From Victivallales bacterium (lineage in GTDB: Bacteria > Verrucomicrobiota > Lentisphaeria > Victivallales > JAADHT01), in the NCBI GenBank assembly GCA_016930955.1, contig JAFGFR010000267.1:1-22920 (forward strand): DNA of 22,920 bases, read 5' to 3'. Below are positions 6,695-14,410 of the stretch, in pieces; position 1 is the first letter of the stretch; each line of letters opens with the position of its first letter. The notes under the pieces are model-generated. The model was not told the origin of the DNA. It did not search any database and saw only the letters and a list, made by a program, of their open reading frames with translations. The translations under genes were made by a program, and so were the position numbers.

Positions 6695-9424
6695 TCAATA
6701 TTGCTTTGTGTCCCTCTTGATCTTGATCTTTACTTGTTCTTTTTTCCTGAGGAACTCGTCCTTGGTCATTTTCCAGCCGTCCCATTGGTTATTGAGAGTT
6801 TTGAGGTTGGGGAGAAGTCCGAGGAATTCCAGATTTGTGACTTGCTCCGGAATCGTGAGGCGCTCGAGTTTGGGCAGACTTTTCAATGCCGAAAGGTCGT
6901 GGAGTTCCGTGCATCCGCTTAGTGAGAGAGCCCTAAGCGGCATTCCTGCAAGCACTGAGATGTCGGACACGGAAGTGTTGTGGAGCTCGAGGTACTCGAG
7001 GTTCAAACCCCTGAGCGGGGAGATGTTCGACACGGGGTTGTCGGCGCAGTCAAGCTGTCTGAGCGCCATGCCGGAAAGAGGCTCCAGGGTGGAGATGTCG
7101 TTCTCGCTGCAGTCAATCAGGGAGAACTCCAGACCTCTCATGAACTCGATCGAATCGAGATGCCTTGCATTGCATCTGAACGCCGAGGAAGAGAAGTTCT
7201 CGGCACAGAGCCGCCATAGCTTCTGGCGCATTTCCGAAGACATTGAATGCGAATCGGTATCTGAGAGATATCCCATCAAAGTTGACGAAGGGGTCACACG
7301 GTCATTTGGGAAACGCCGGAAAACTCTGGTGAAGATATCGTGGGCTTGCTCGATCTGTCCGGTCTTGAAGTACAGCATGCCCTGGAGCAAAAAGAGATCC
7401 ATGGTCTCACCGTATCCGCTAAGGAGTATTGTGTCGTGCAATGCTTTTTTCAAATCCCCAAGCTCGCTGTTCACATATGCCCTCTTGAGCAGAGCCTGAG
7501 ATGAGATGCCTGAGCTTAGCTTGCTGTTATAAACTCTTGTATACGAATCTTTTGCAAGTTCGAGGAAGAGTTGTTTCTCCTTGCCGGAGAGTTTTCTGCT
7601 TTCACGGTAGAACCCGTCTCCCTCGACGGTCGGGGGTACCAGCTCGGGAAGCTCCTTGGTGAAAACTTTGATGTTGCTGAAAACTTTTCCTTTGCCGAAG
7701 GTGTAAATCCCGAAAAACCCGTCCTCGAGGTAAAATATGTCTTTTGTTGACAAGAGCAGCCTTCCGTCGCAGAAGAGCCTGAGCTGCGGCCCTTCCTTCT
7801 CGGCCCTGACCCTGTATTTTCTTGCGGGCTGAAGCGAGAAGTCCACGGAAGCCTGGAACCCTCCTCTTTTCTGTATGATTGCACTGGTGTTGCCGACTCC
7901 CCCGATCTGAAGGAAGTAGCCGCGTTTCGAGGGTTCTTTCTCCGATGCGGCGAGAATGATGCTCAGATCCCCTCCGACGAGCAGGTCTTCCGGGTCGGGG
8001 ACTTCGGCATCGAATTCGAGTGCTATATTGCCATAGGAAGGTTCCGAATACAGAAGTATGTATGAGTCTCCCCCCTTGGTTTGGACTGCATGCAATGCAT
8101 TGTCGCGCACCTCCCATTTCCCGCTAGATGGGAGCCATTCGCGGTGCAAGGCCTCTTCCGAAGCGGGGGAGATCAACCTGCCCCGCCCCCAGTCGGCGAA
8201 CCTTTTTGTCTCGTAAACAACGAAAGTCCTGATCAACACGGCTATCAGGATAAGGACGCACAGCCCGAAGATTGACTCGGTTCGGTGCCTCTTGAAAAAC
8301 ATCCTCATGTGGTGCAGTGCATTGGGCTTCTCGGCAGAAGTGGCATAGTTCTCGGTATAGTTCTGGATGTCCTTGATCAGTTCGTCTACAGTCTGATAGC
8401 GGTCTTCCTGCCTCAAGGCCATGGCCTTCAAGGCGATTGCGGCCAATGGAGGGGGGATGTTGCGTTCGGGGGACCTCTTCAGCGGATGTATTATATCCCC
8501 GGCCATGGTTTTGTCTAGCAGATCAGCGATTTCAGTTCCCCTGACGGGTTTTTTCAAGGTCAGCATTGAGTAAAGCAGGGCACCTAGGGAATAAATGTCG
8601 GTCAGGGTGTTTTTGAGGTGGTTATGGCCTGCAGCCTGTTCCGGGGCCATGAAGCCCGGGGTCCCCTTGATTTCTCCGTCCATGGTGTGATGTGAAGGGG
8701 TTTCGTTGTCTTTTTGGTAAGCATCCACTGCTGCTTCCTGCGTGCAATCATGCCAGGGATTTCGTTCTTCCAGGGATTTTGCGAGGCCCCAGTCCACGAC
8801 CAGCACCTCCCCGTAGCTCCCGATCTGGATGTTCTCGGGCTTGAGGTCGAGGTGGATGATGTTTTTCGAATGCGCGAAGTCGATGGCGTTGCACACGTTG
8901 AGGAAGATATTGATCAGGTGCATCATGTTGTACTTCTCCCGGTACCTGGGGGCATCCGAGGCGATGTTCATCAAAACATGTGCCAGGCTCTCGCCCTCGA
9001 TGAGCTTCATTGTGAAATAGGGCTTGCCGTTGTTGTCGAGTCCGATGTCGTGGATGGGGACGATGTTGGGATGTTCGAGGTTTGCGGTGATTCTTGCCTC
9101 GTAGACGAAGCGGGTCATGTTTGTCTCGTGTTCGCGGGTATCTTCCGAGAGCACAGCCATCGCCAGGTCTCTGGCTGTGTCTCTGTCCCTCACCTTGATT
9201 ATCTCCTTCATGCCTCCTTTGCCGATCTTCTCGGGATGTCTGTATTTCCTGGGGGGTTTCCGGGTGAGGCTTTCGACGAAGATTTTTTTGATTGAGTCGA
9301 GTGATATGTTCTGGGTTTCCCCGGAAAGGAGGCTGCCCAACTGGTCGCTGTCGAGTTGCGCATCGGCCTTCATCGTCGTCTGAAAATCAAGAGATGAATC
9401 AGAGTGTTTTCGGGTTCTTCCCAT
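6695..9424 (-). CDS. Membrane Ser/Thr protein kinase with jelly-roll-like, TPR and leucine-rich repeat regions
   Basis: A 909-aa Hanks-type kinase. The kinase domain (about 62-356) has a glycine loop GKGGMKE (68-74), alpha-C Glu109, HLDLKPEN (191-198), DWG (211-213) and APE (260-262). The beta-3 lysine is missing: the strand reads LAMAVL (87-92), with Ala90 where Lys is expected. Lys73 inside the glycine loop may replace it, as in WNK kinases. HRD has become HLD, so the arginine of RD kinases is absent. A TM helix at about 384-404 is followed by a LamG/DUF1080-like beta-rich region (about 420-590), a TPR-like part (about 640-710) and leucine-rich repeats (about 760-880), all probably outside the cytoplasm. 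The ATG at 9424 follows AGGTGG by 5 nt; a GTG at 9433 is an alternative. Substrates are unknown. Confidence 0.9.
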   Translation of the reverse strand: MGRTRKHSDSSLDFQTTMKADAQLDSDQLGSLLSGETQNISLDSIKKIFVESLTRKPPRKYRHPEKIGKGGMKEIIKVRDRDTARDLAMAVLSEDTREHETNMTRFVYEARITANLEHPNIVPIHDIGLDNNGKPYFTMKLIEGESLAHVLMNIASDAPRYREKYNMMHLINIFLNVCNAIDFAHSKNIIHLDLKPENIQIGSYGEVLVVDWGLAKSLEERNPWHDCTQEAAVDAYQKDNETPSHHTMDGEIKGTPGFMAPEQAAGHNHLKNTLTDIYSLGALLYSMLTLKKPVRGTEIADLLDKTMAGDIIHPLKRSPERNIPPPLAAIALKAMALRQEDRYQTVDELIKDIQNYTENYATSAEKPNALHHMRMFFKRHRTESIFGLCVLILIAVLIRTFVVYETKRFADWGRGRLISPASEEALHREWLPSSGKWEVRDNALHAVQTKGGDSYILLYSEPSYGNIALEFDAEVPDPEDLLVGGDLSIILAASEKEPSKRGYFLQIGGVGNTSAIIQKRGGFQASVDFSLQPARKYRVRAEKEGPQLRLFCDGRLLLSTKDIFYLEDGFFGIYTFGKGKVFSNIKVFTKELPELVPPTVEGDGFYRESRKLSGKEKQLFLELAKDSYTRVYNSKLSSGISSQALLKRAYVNSELGDLKKALHDTILLSGYGETMDLFLLQGMLYFKTGQIEQAHDIFTRVFRRFPNDRVTPSSTLMGYLSDTDSHSMSSEMRQKLWRLCAENFSSSAFRCNARHLDSIEFMRGLEFSLIDCSENDISTLEPLSGMALRQLDCADNPVSNISPLRGLNLEYLELHNTSVSDISVLAGMPLRALSLSGCTELHDLSALKSLPKLERLTIPEQVTNLEFLGLLPNLKTLNNQWDGWKMTKDEFLRKKEQVKIKIKRDTKQY

Positions 9425-9551
9425 GATGTCCACCTGAAGTCACGGGTTCTAGCATATATTTATCCCGCACTAATGTACAGCCTTGCACATCGCTTGCAAC
9501 ACGGCAAGAGGAAAAAACTATTTTGAAATTGGCTCATTGGAGAATATCTTC
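9425..9551. other. Gap between holB and the kinase gene, probable kinase leader
   Basis: A 127-bp gap between two minus-strand genes. The minus strand has a T-run shortly after the holB stop but no strong stem before it, and TTGCAA followed 16 nt later by TACATT as a weak promoter candidate. A 5-bp stem CTTGC/GCAAG also occurs. No gene is visible. The kinase probably has its own promoter here. Confidence 0.35.
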
Positions 9552-10619
9552 TCAGAGATGTAGTGTGAGGCAAAACTCTCTGAACACGAGTTCTTCGTTG
9601 ACGTTCCAGGAGAGGTTCTGGAGAAGTTTTTCGGATTTATTGAGGAATTTCAATGCGGTCTGTTGGTCTGGGATGGAGTGTTTGATGTCGAGATGTCCGT
9701 ATATCTCGGGGTTTGGCAGTGATTCAATGGAAGCTCCCGAGGCGAGCTCGAATGCCTGGCCGAACCAAGTGTGTATCAGGCTGATGAAGCAGGATCTCAG
9801 CCTCAGGTATTCCGAGGACACTGCTGCCTCGTATGCCTCGGTGATGCGTTTCCTGATGCCGGTTGGTGTCTTCAAGTCTGGATTTTCGGCATCGTCCAGA
9901 CGTTTTTGCCACAGGGGTAGTATATTGGCCTGAGCCTCTTCCTTTAATTGTCTGGAGGTCTCGATGAGTGCCGAGGCACATTCTTCGCCGACAGAGATGT
10001 CTGGTTGTCTTGAGCAGAGAAGGCGCATAAGCGAGAGTATGACGTTCTGTGTGTTTTTGAAATTGTACGAGCATGAGTTCGTCAGCATTGTGATTATATG
10101 GCATCGTGATCTGATTGTGGGGAGCAGAGAGAATGGTTTCTGTGTATTGAGCACTAACAGGGAGTCCTTTGGTGGCTCTTCGAGGGTCTTGAGGAATGCG
10201 TTTTGTGCCATGGTGTTGAGGCAGTCTGCATCGTATATTATGCCGACTTTTCTGAGTCCTTGGAAGATGTTTGAGAGGTAGAACAGCGAGTTGAACCAGC
10301 GCATGGTGTCGGGTTCGTTGCTGTCTTCGCCGATCACGATTTGCCTCGATTTTGACACTGGCGAGAGAGTGAAGAGCCCGGCATAGGTTCCGGTGGCTAA
10401 CTGCGAGCAGACTGTGCATACTCCGCAGGGGGAGGAGTCATCCAAAGGATTCGGGCATGCGCCGGCCTGTGCGATCAACGCGGAGAACTCCTTGCGCACC
10501 TCGAGGCTGTCGCTGTAGAGGAGGTAGGCATGCGCCAGCATGCGGTTCTTGGCGGCATTCAACAGAGCCCTCGTCTGAGAGGGGAATTTTTCCAGGTATT
10601 TGTCCTTCAGAGTCTGCAT
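9552..10619 (-). CDS. holB: DNA polymerase III delta' subunit-like clamp-loader protein
   Basis: A 355-aa AAA+-type clamp-loader subunit. The family loads the sliding clamp onto DNA as part of the polymerase III holoenzyme. Visible signs are a four-Cys zinc-binding motif (Cys55, Cys65, Cys68, Cys71), the conserved AQNAFLKTLEEPP block (138-150) and IRSRC at 169-173, the SRC motif of clamp loaders. There is no Walker A lysine motif near residues 31-46, as expected for delta', which does not hydrolyse ATP. The C-terminal half is diverged. The gene starts 18 bp after coaC on the same strand with no clear ribosome-binding site, so translation may depend on the operon. A divergent DnaX-like paralog is less likely because the P-loop is absent. 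Confidence 0.87.
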   Translation of the reverse strand: MQTLKDKYLEKFPSQTRALLNAAKNRMLAHAYLLYSDSLEVRKEFSALIAQAGACPNPLDDSSPCGVCTVCSQLATGTYAGLFTLSPVSKSRQIVIGEDSNEPDTMRWFNSLFYLSNIFQGLRKVGIIYDADCLNTMAQNAFLKTLEEPPKDSLLVLNTQKPFSLLPTIRSRCHIITMLTNSCSYNFKNTQNVILSLMRLLCSRQPDISVGEECASALIETSRQLKEEAQANILPLWQKRLDDAENPDLKTPTGIRKRITEAYEAAVSSEYLRLRSCFISLIHTWFGQAFELASGASIESLPNPEIYGHLDIKHSIPDQQTALKFLNKSEKLLQNLSWNVNEELVFREFCLTLHL

Positions 10620-10637
10620 TGTTTTACTGGAGAGTTG

Positions 10638-11195
10638 TCATTTTTGGGTTGCGGGACTTTGTCCAAGTGTTTTGCGGCAAGTCTCGATTATGTCCTGCAC
10701 GTCGGCCATTCTGCCTGTTCCGTCTTCTCCGCAGGCCACCCTGCCTCGGTCGGGGCCGACGAGAATCACCCCCTGTCCGAGCAGTGTCTCCACGTTGCGC
10801 TTGACGGCGGGATGGCTCCACATCTTGGGGTTCATGGCCGGCGCGATGATTGTTGGTCCGGAATAGGATACTGCCAAGGTCGAGAGTGCGTCGTCGGCGA
10901 TTCCAGAGGCGAGCTTGCCGATGAAATTGGCGGTGCACGGGGCGATGAGCAGCAAATCCGCCTCGTCTGACAGGGCGATGTGCTTTGGCTGCCATTCCGG
11001 AAGCTCCCACAAGGTTGTTATGACGGGGTTCCGAGAGATCGCCAGAAAGGTCGCCGGTGTGACGAGTTTCGATGCGGAGTCGGTCATGACCACCCTGACG
11101 GAGACCGACTGCTGTACCAACTTGCTGCAGAGGTCGGCGGCCTTGTAGGCGGCGATCGATCCTGTGACTCCAAGAACAACAGTTTTGTCTTTCAT
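10638..11195 (-). CDS. coaC: Phosphopantothenoylcysteine decarboxylase (CoaC flavoprotein, stand-alone)
   Basis: A 185-aa HFCD-family flavoprotein. It decarboxylates 4'-phosphopantothenoylcysteine to 4'-phosphopantetheine in coenzyme A synthesis, using FMN. Key sites are GVTGSIAAYKA at 9-19 (FMN binding), the catalytic His72 (KHIALS), APCTANFIGK 85-94, the PAMN motif 119-122 and Cys155 in ACGEDGTGRM, the cysteine that protonates the enethiol intermediate. The protein ends after this domain, so the CoaB synthetase found fused in most bacteria is missing here and must be encoded elsewhere. Its ATG overlaps the gmk stop (ATGA, 4 nt), suggesting translational coupling; AGGA lies 8 nt upstream. 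A related HFCD decarboxylase is the alternative, but PAMN and the Cys motif favour CoaC. Confidence 0.92.
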   Translation of the reverse strand: MKDKTVVLGVTGSIAAYKAADLCSKLVQQSVSVRVVMTDSASKLVTPATFLAISRNPVITTLWELPEWQPKHIALSDEADLLLIAPCTANFIGKLASGIADDALSTLAVSYSGPTIIAPAMNPKMWSHPAVKRNVETLLGQGVILVGPDRGRVACGEDGTGRMADVQDIIETCRKTLGQSPATQK

Positions 11196-11824
11196 CTGAA
11201 AAATCCTGTATCATTGAGTCTTTTTGTATTTTTATGCAGGACATCGACGAGTCTCTCGAGGTCGTCGACTGCCTGTCCGACATTTTTGTTTACTATGAGG
11301 AAGTCGTAATTGCACCATTTCTCAAGTTCCGAGCGGGCGTTTCTCAGTCTTAGCTCGATGTCGTGCTCTGCCTCCGTGCCCCTGGCTCTCAGGCGTCTTT
11401 CCAGCTCATTGAAATCGGGAGGTGCGATGAAGACGAGCTCGATGCATCTTGACAGCACGGCATCTTCTGAGGCGCAACGTTTTATCTGCATGGCCCCCTG
11501 GACGTCAATATCCAGGAGGACATCTTTTCCTGCGGAGACTTTAGAGACGATCTCGGAGCGTAGGGTACCGTAGTTTTTGCCGTGGACAGAAGCGTGCTCG
11601 ATGAAGTCGCCGTTTGCGACTTTCGCGGCGAAAGCCTCTTCGGACATGAAGTGGTATTCTTTGCCGTCATTCTCTCCAATCCGTGGTTTTCGGGTGGTGC
11701 ATGAGACGGAAAAGCTGATCTGCGGATTGCGTTCGATCAGTATTTTGCAGACCGTTGACTTCCCGGTGCCGCTGGGCCCCGAGACGACAAGCGCCAGCCC
11801 GAGTCTGGCTGGTTTCTCAGACAT
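11192..11824 (-). CDS. gmk: Guanylate kinase
   Basis: A 210-aa enzyme that phosphorylates GMP (and dGMP) to GDP with ATP. The P-loop GPSGTGKS is at 16-23, followed by SVSCTTRKPRIGENDGKEYHF at about 39-59, which carries the GMP-binding Arg, Glu and Tyr residues, and LLDIDVQGAMQIK in the middle. Length is typical. The frame stays open far upstream, but the start at 11824 is fixed by AGGAG (11831-11835) 6 nt before it and by the family N-terminus. The start lies inside the end of the phosphoesterase gene (8-nt overlap), and the stop overlaps coaC. A gmk next to the CoaBC gene is a common bacterial arrangement, often with rpoZ between them; rpoZ is not present here. Confidence 0.95.
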   Translation of the reverse strand: MSEKPARLGLALVVSGPSGTGKSTVCKILIERNPQISFSVSCTTRKPRIGENDGKEYHFMSEEAFAAKVANGDFIEHASVHGKNYGTLRSEIVSKVSAGKDVLLDIDVQGAMQIKRCASEDAVLSRCIELVFIAPPDFNELERRLRARGTEAEHDIELRLRNARSELEKWCNYDFLIVNKNVGQAVDDLERLVDVLHKNTKRLNDTGFFR

Positions 11825-12662
11825 TTTCATCTCCTGATTTTTTCTTTTGCGTGCTTGAACCGGCGCTAACGAATGAGATTGAGAATCTATCATCATTTGC
11901 AAGATATTCAATGACTGCCACATTTCCGTCGAGAGTTGTTGATCCGGCGCAGACCTCGCCCCTTCCAGCGGCATCGGTGTTTTTGAAGTGTTTGTGGACA
12001 TGGCCGCACAAAGACAGGTCTATTGTGCCCGACAGGAGCAATGAGCTTAGCGTCTGGCGGTTTTTCAGAGATCTCCTTGCACCCAGGTTGCCCTGTTTGA
12101 GCCTGACGGGGAAGTGCCCTGCGAGTATTCTGGGTTTGGTTTTTTTTTCGGCGCACCATTTGGAGATAATCTTTGCGTCGTGTTCTTTCAGGCTGCCGGA
12201 GGAAAGGAATATGTTTGTCGGATGACACTCGTTCAGGACTATAAACTCGCATCCTCCAAGTTCAAGTCTGATGGGCAGTTCCTCGAGGTCCCATCGCATG
12301 CCGTTTATGGTATAAAAAGCGTCCTTTAGAGCCTTCTCGCACGCCTTGTCCTTGACGTAGGCATCGTGATTGCCGGGCACATAGAGGAATTCGATGCTGG
12401 AGGAGATCAATGGGGCGAGCTGTTCCATGGCTTTTTCGAACTCCGCCGGCTGGCCGGTGGAGGTTATGTCCCCGGTGCAGACAGCCACATCCGGCTTCTC
12501 CCGGAGGATGAACTCGACGGCCTTGTCCAGCATGGCGGGGTCATGGTTGAAACTTCTGCGGAATGTATGGTTGAAGAAACCGAGAATCCTTTTGTCGAAC
12601 AGTGCCGAGAGGTGCTGCGGAGCCAGGCACGCGTGGGGGTCTGAGAAATGTATTATTTTCAT
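11817..12662 (-). CDS. Calcineurin-like metallophosphoesterase
   Basis: A 281-aa protein with the full five-motif metal centre of the calcineurin-like superfamily: Asp8 and His10 (SDPH), Asp65 (TGD), GNHD 97-100, His183 (AGH) and GHVH 220-223. It should bind two metal ions and split a phosphomonoester or phosphodiester. The overall form resembles Icc/CpdA-type enzymes, some of which hydrolyse cyclic nucleotides, but substrate cannot be assigned. There is no signal peptide. The ATG at 12662 overlaps the stop of the acyltransferase (ATGA), and its own stop overlaps gmk, so it is embedded in the operon. Upstream in-frame codons encode low-complexity sequence that is part of the preceding gene in another frame, so the later start is preferred. 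Confidence 0.92.
   Translation of the reverse strand: MKIIHFSDPHACLAPQHLSALFDKRILGFFNHTFRRSFNHDPAMLDKAVEFILREKPDVAVCTGDITSTGQPAEFEKAMEQLAPLISSSIEFLYVPGNHDAYVKDKACEKALKDAFYTINGMRWDLEELPIRLELGGCEFIVLNECHPTNIFLSSGSLKEHDAKIISKWCAEKKTKPRILAGHFPVRLKQGNLGARRSLKNRQTLSSLLLSGTIDLSLCGHVHKHFKNTDAAGRGEVCAGSTTLDGNVAVIEYLANDDRFSISFVSAGSSTQKKKSGDENV
11831..11835 (-). promoter_or_regulatory. Ribosome-binding site fixing the gmk start
   Basis: AGGAG on the minus strand, 6 nt before the ATG at 11824. It sits inside the coding end of the phosphoesterase gene, so ribosomes ending that gene could restart here. Confidence 0.7.
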
Positions 12663-13483
12663 GTCGTGTGCCGGCCGCCCAGGGCGGGCTCGAGATTCTG
12701 CGGCTCCCACTCTTCGAGTCTTGACTTGATGAAGTCAATAATTCGCTGGTGCTCCTCCTTGCCGTTCCCGGCTACACGGAATGGCTCGCCGAACTCGATA
12801 TAGACCTGATTGCTTCGGTTGACCGGGCCGAAGTCCTTCAGCAGCCAGCCCTTGCCCCAGAAGTCGGTTTTCAACGCGAAAGGCACGATGGGCACCCCGG
12901 TGCTCTTGGCGAGCTTTATCCCTATGGTGTTGAAGTTTTTCGGGGAGAACTGCTGCATCCGGGTGGACTGCGGGAATATGACGAGTGACGTGCCGAAGCC
13001 GAGTTTCTCCTTGCCTTGTGACATGACGGCCTTGAAGTCCTCCTTGGGATCCCTCCTTGAGACAGCCACGGGGTCTCTTGTCCTCATGATTGATCCGAAA
13101 AGAGGATAGTCGAGGAGATTTTTCTTTACGACGAAGGTGACTTTTTTCCTTGGGACGATGATTGAAGGCATGAGGAAGGTCTCGGCGGTGCTCATATGGT
13201 TCCCAATGAAGATCGCCGGCTCGTTTGTCAGGGAGATGTTGTCGAGCCCCATGAAATGGCAATGCGCCCCGCAGCGCTCATGGCAGCGCAGCATCCTGTA
13301 CGAGGACTCGACCCATGCATCATCGTCGTATCGCCCTTCTATCGAGTATCTTCTGGCATCGAGGACTACCCTCATGATATTGAAGTAGAAATACCATCTT
13401 GTTCCGAGTAGCAGGCGGTCGAGGAAGTCCCTGGCATTGTCGGCAGGGGTATGGTAAGAATTGCCTGGATAATGGTTAACCAT
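12659..13483 (-). CDS. PlsC-like 1-acyl-glycerol-3-phosphate acyltransferase
   Basis: A 274-aa protein with a PlsC/LPLAT fold, which transfers acyl groups to lysophosphatidate or a related lipid acceptor at the inner membrane. The acyltransferase motif I is GNHMSTAE: His96 is kept, but position +5 is Glu101 where Asp is usual. Motif III reads FPQSTR (170-175), in place of FPEGTR. A VPIVPFAL block at 197-204 matches motif IV. A TM-like stretch at about 31-40 is weak. The ATG at 13483 is chosen; a TTG at 13513 would add 10 residues. It heads a tight operon and its stop overlaps the phosphoesterase start. The active-site changes make the acceptor uncertain, but the fold assignment is good. Confidence 0.87.
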   Translation of the reverse strand: MVNHYPGNSYHTPADNARDFLDRLLLGTRWYFYFNIMRVVLDARRYSIEGRYDDDAWVESSYRMLRCHERCGAHCHFMGLDNISLTNEPAIFIGNHMSTAETFLMPSIIVPRKKVTFVVKKNLLDYPLFGSIMRTRDPVAVSRRDPKEDFKAVMSQGKEKLGFGTSLVIFPQSTRMQQFSPKNFNTIGIKLAKSTGVPIVPFALKTDFWGKGWLLKDFGPVNRSNQVYIEFGEPFRVAGNGKEEHQRIIDFIKSRLEEWEPQNLEPALGGRHTT

Positions 13484-13540
13484 AAAAAAATCCCAGAGAG
13501 AAACCTGCCTCAAAACTCGAATGACAACCGTCGATGGTCA

Positions 13541-13568
13541 AAGATAGCCTGGATTGATGAAATCACAA
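13541..13568 (-). promoter_or_regulatory. Candidate promoter for the acyltransferase-gmk-holB operon
   Basis: On the minus strand TTGTGA (13563-13568) and TATCTT (13541-13546) are 16 nt apart. It lies in the 90-bp gap after birA. A second possible -35 (TTGACC) nearby has no good -10. Support is weak; readthrough from birA is also possible. Confidence 0.3.
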
Positions 13569-13573
13569 GAGCC

Positions 13574-14365
13574 TCAAGCAAAATTGGGTGTATGTGGGAT
13601 TTTGAATTCCATGAGGTCGCCGCTGAATACTCTTTGTGGCCCATGAGGCGTGTCCAGGATCATCTCTCCGGTGGGGGGCAGATTCGAACAGATGCCATCA
13701 ATGATCTTGCCCGAGTCGAGTTTGACGGATACTCTTGATCCCAGAAGTTTGTTTTCGGAGCGCCATAGGGTATGAACTTTGCTGATGTTTTCAGTTGCCA
13801 GGGCACGGAACTTGAGGAGGTCGCTGTAGAGCGATTCTGCGAAATCCGCAAGTTTGTATTTTTTCCCCGTCTCTGCCAGGAGTGATGTCGCGGGTTTGTC
13901 TATTGAGTCGCATGTCTTTGTCGGCATGTTGACATTTATTCCTATGCCCGCCACAACGGCCTTGATCCGGTTGCCTTGCGGGGCAGTAAGGGTCTCGGCG
14001 AGGAGTCCGGCGATTTTCATGACTTTTCCAGGCAGACGGAGAGAGTCGCAGAAGATGTCGTTGGGCCATTTGACCCAGAAATTGATTTCCGGGGCGAAAT
14101 CTCTGAGGGTCTCGAGTGACGCGAGCGCGCATATCCATAGGGAGGCATGTGCGGGGAAAGCGGGTTCTATGATGACATAGCTTGCATATATGTTCTCATC
14201 TGGCGGGGAGAGCCAGTTTCTGGCGAGCCTGCCGCGTCCCGCAGTCTGCGAGCGTGCGAGCACCATGCAGTTGTTGTGGATTCCCGCCCCGCCGCCGGAG
14301 GGTTGCTCCAGTTCGCGCAGGGCGTAGCGGTTGGTCGAGTCTATGCTGTCGAGACGAATAATCAT
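13574..14365 (-). CDS. birA: Biotin--[acetyl-CoA-carboxylase] ligase (no DNA-binding domain)
   Basis: A 263-aa biotin protein ligase, which makes biotinyl-AMP and attaches biotin to the carrier domain of acetyl-CoA carboxylase and similar enzymes. The active-site loop GRGR at 43-46, KWPND 99-103, KIAG 117-120 and GIGINVN 140-146 are all present, followed by a short beta-rich C-terminal domain. The DNA-binding winged helix of E. coli BirA is absent, so this is a group I enzyme that should not repress biotin genes. The ATG at 14365 is used because it begins the family sequence; the frame runs about 20 codons further upstream, but those codons are the dispersed repeat. A good ribosome-binding site is not seen. 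Confidence 0.93.
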   Translation of the reverse strand: MIIRLDSIDSTNRYALRELEQPSGGGAGIHNNCMVLARSQTAGRGRLARNWLSPPDENIYASYVIIEPAFPAHASLWICALASLETLRDFAPEINFWVKWPNDIFCDSLRLPGKVMKIAGLLAETLTAPQGNRIKAVVAGIGINVNMPTKTCDSIDKPATSLLAETGKKYKLADFAESLYSDLLKFRALATENISKVHTLWRSENKLLGSRVSVKLDSGKIIDGICSNLPPTGEMILDTPHGPQRVFSGDLMEFKIPHTPNFA

Positions 14366-14370
14366 GGCAT

Positions 14371-14410
14371 CATCCAAAATAGCAGGCTGCAAGGCCATCG
14401 GTAGTTTTGA
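14371..14410 (-). repeat. Dispersed 40-bp repeat, copy B, just upstream of birA
   Basis: The minus strand of this segment matches 6633-6672 (+) at 33 of 40 positions with no gap. The flanking CAAAA/TTTTG arms are kept, but the palindromic core of copy A is partly lost (GGCCTTGCAGCC). It ends 5 bp before the birA ATG and so would be part of its leader. The frame through it is open and continuous with birA, giving a peptide similar to that of copy A (KLPMALQPAILD against KLPVAARPAILD). Confidence 0.65.

Noticed and set aside
6627..7499. Long plus-strand open frame of 290 codons, opposite the kinase gene
   Set aside because: Its first part is the dispersed repeat and the rest is the antisense of the leucine-rich repeat region; no family features and no ribosome-binding site.
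11825..12001. 59-codon N-terminal extension of guanylate kinase
   Set aside because: It overlaps the phosphoesterase gene in another frame; the ribosome-binding site at 11831-11835 and the family N-terminus both point to 11824.
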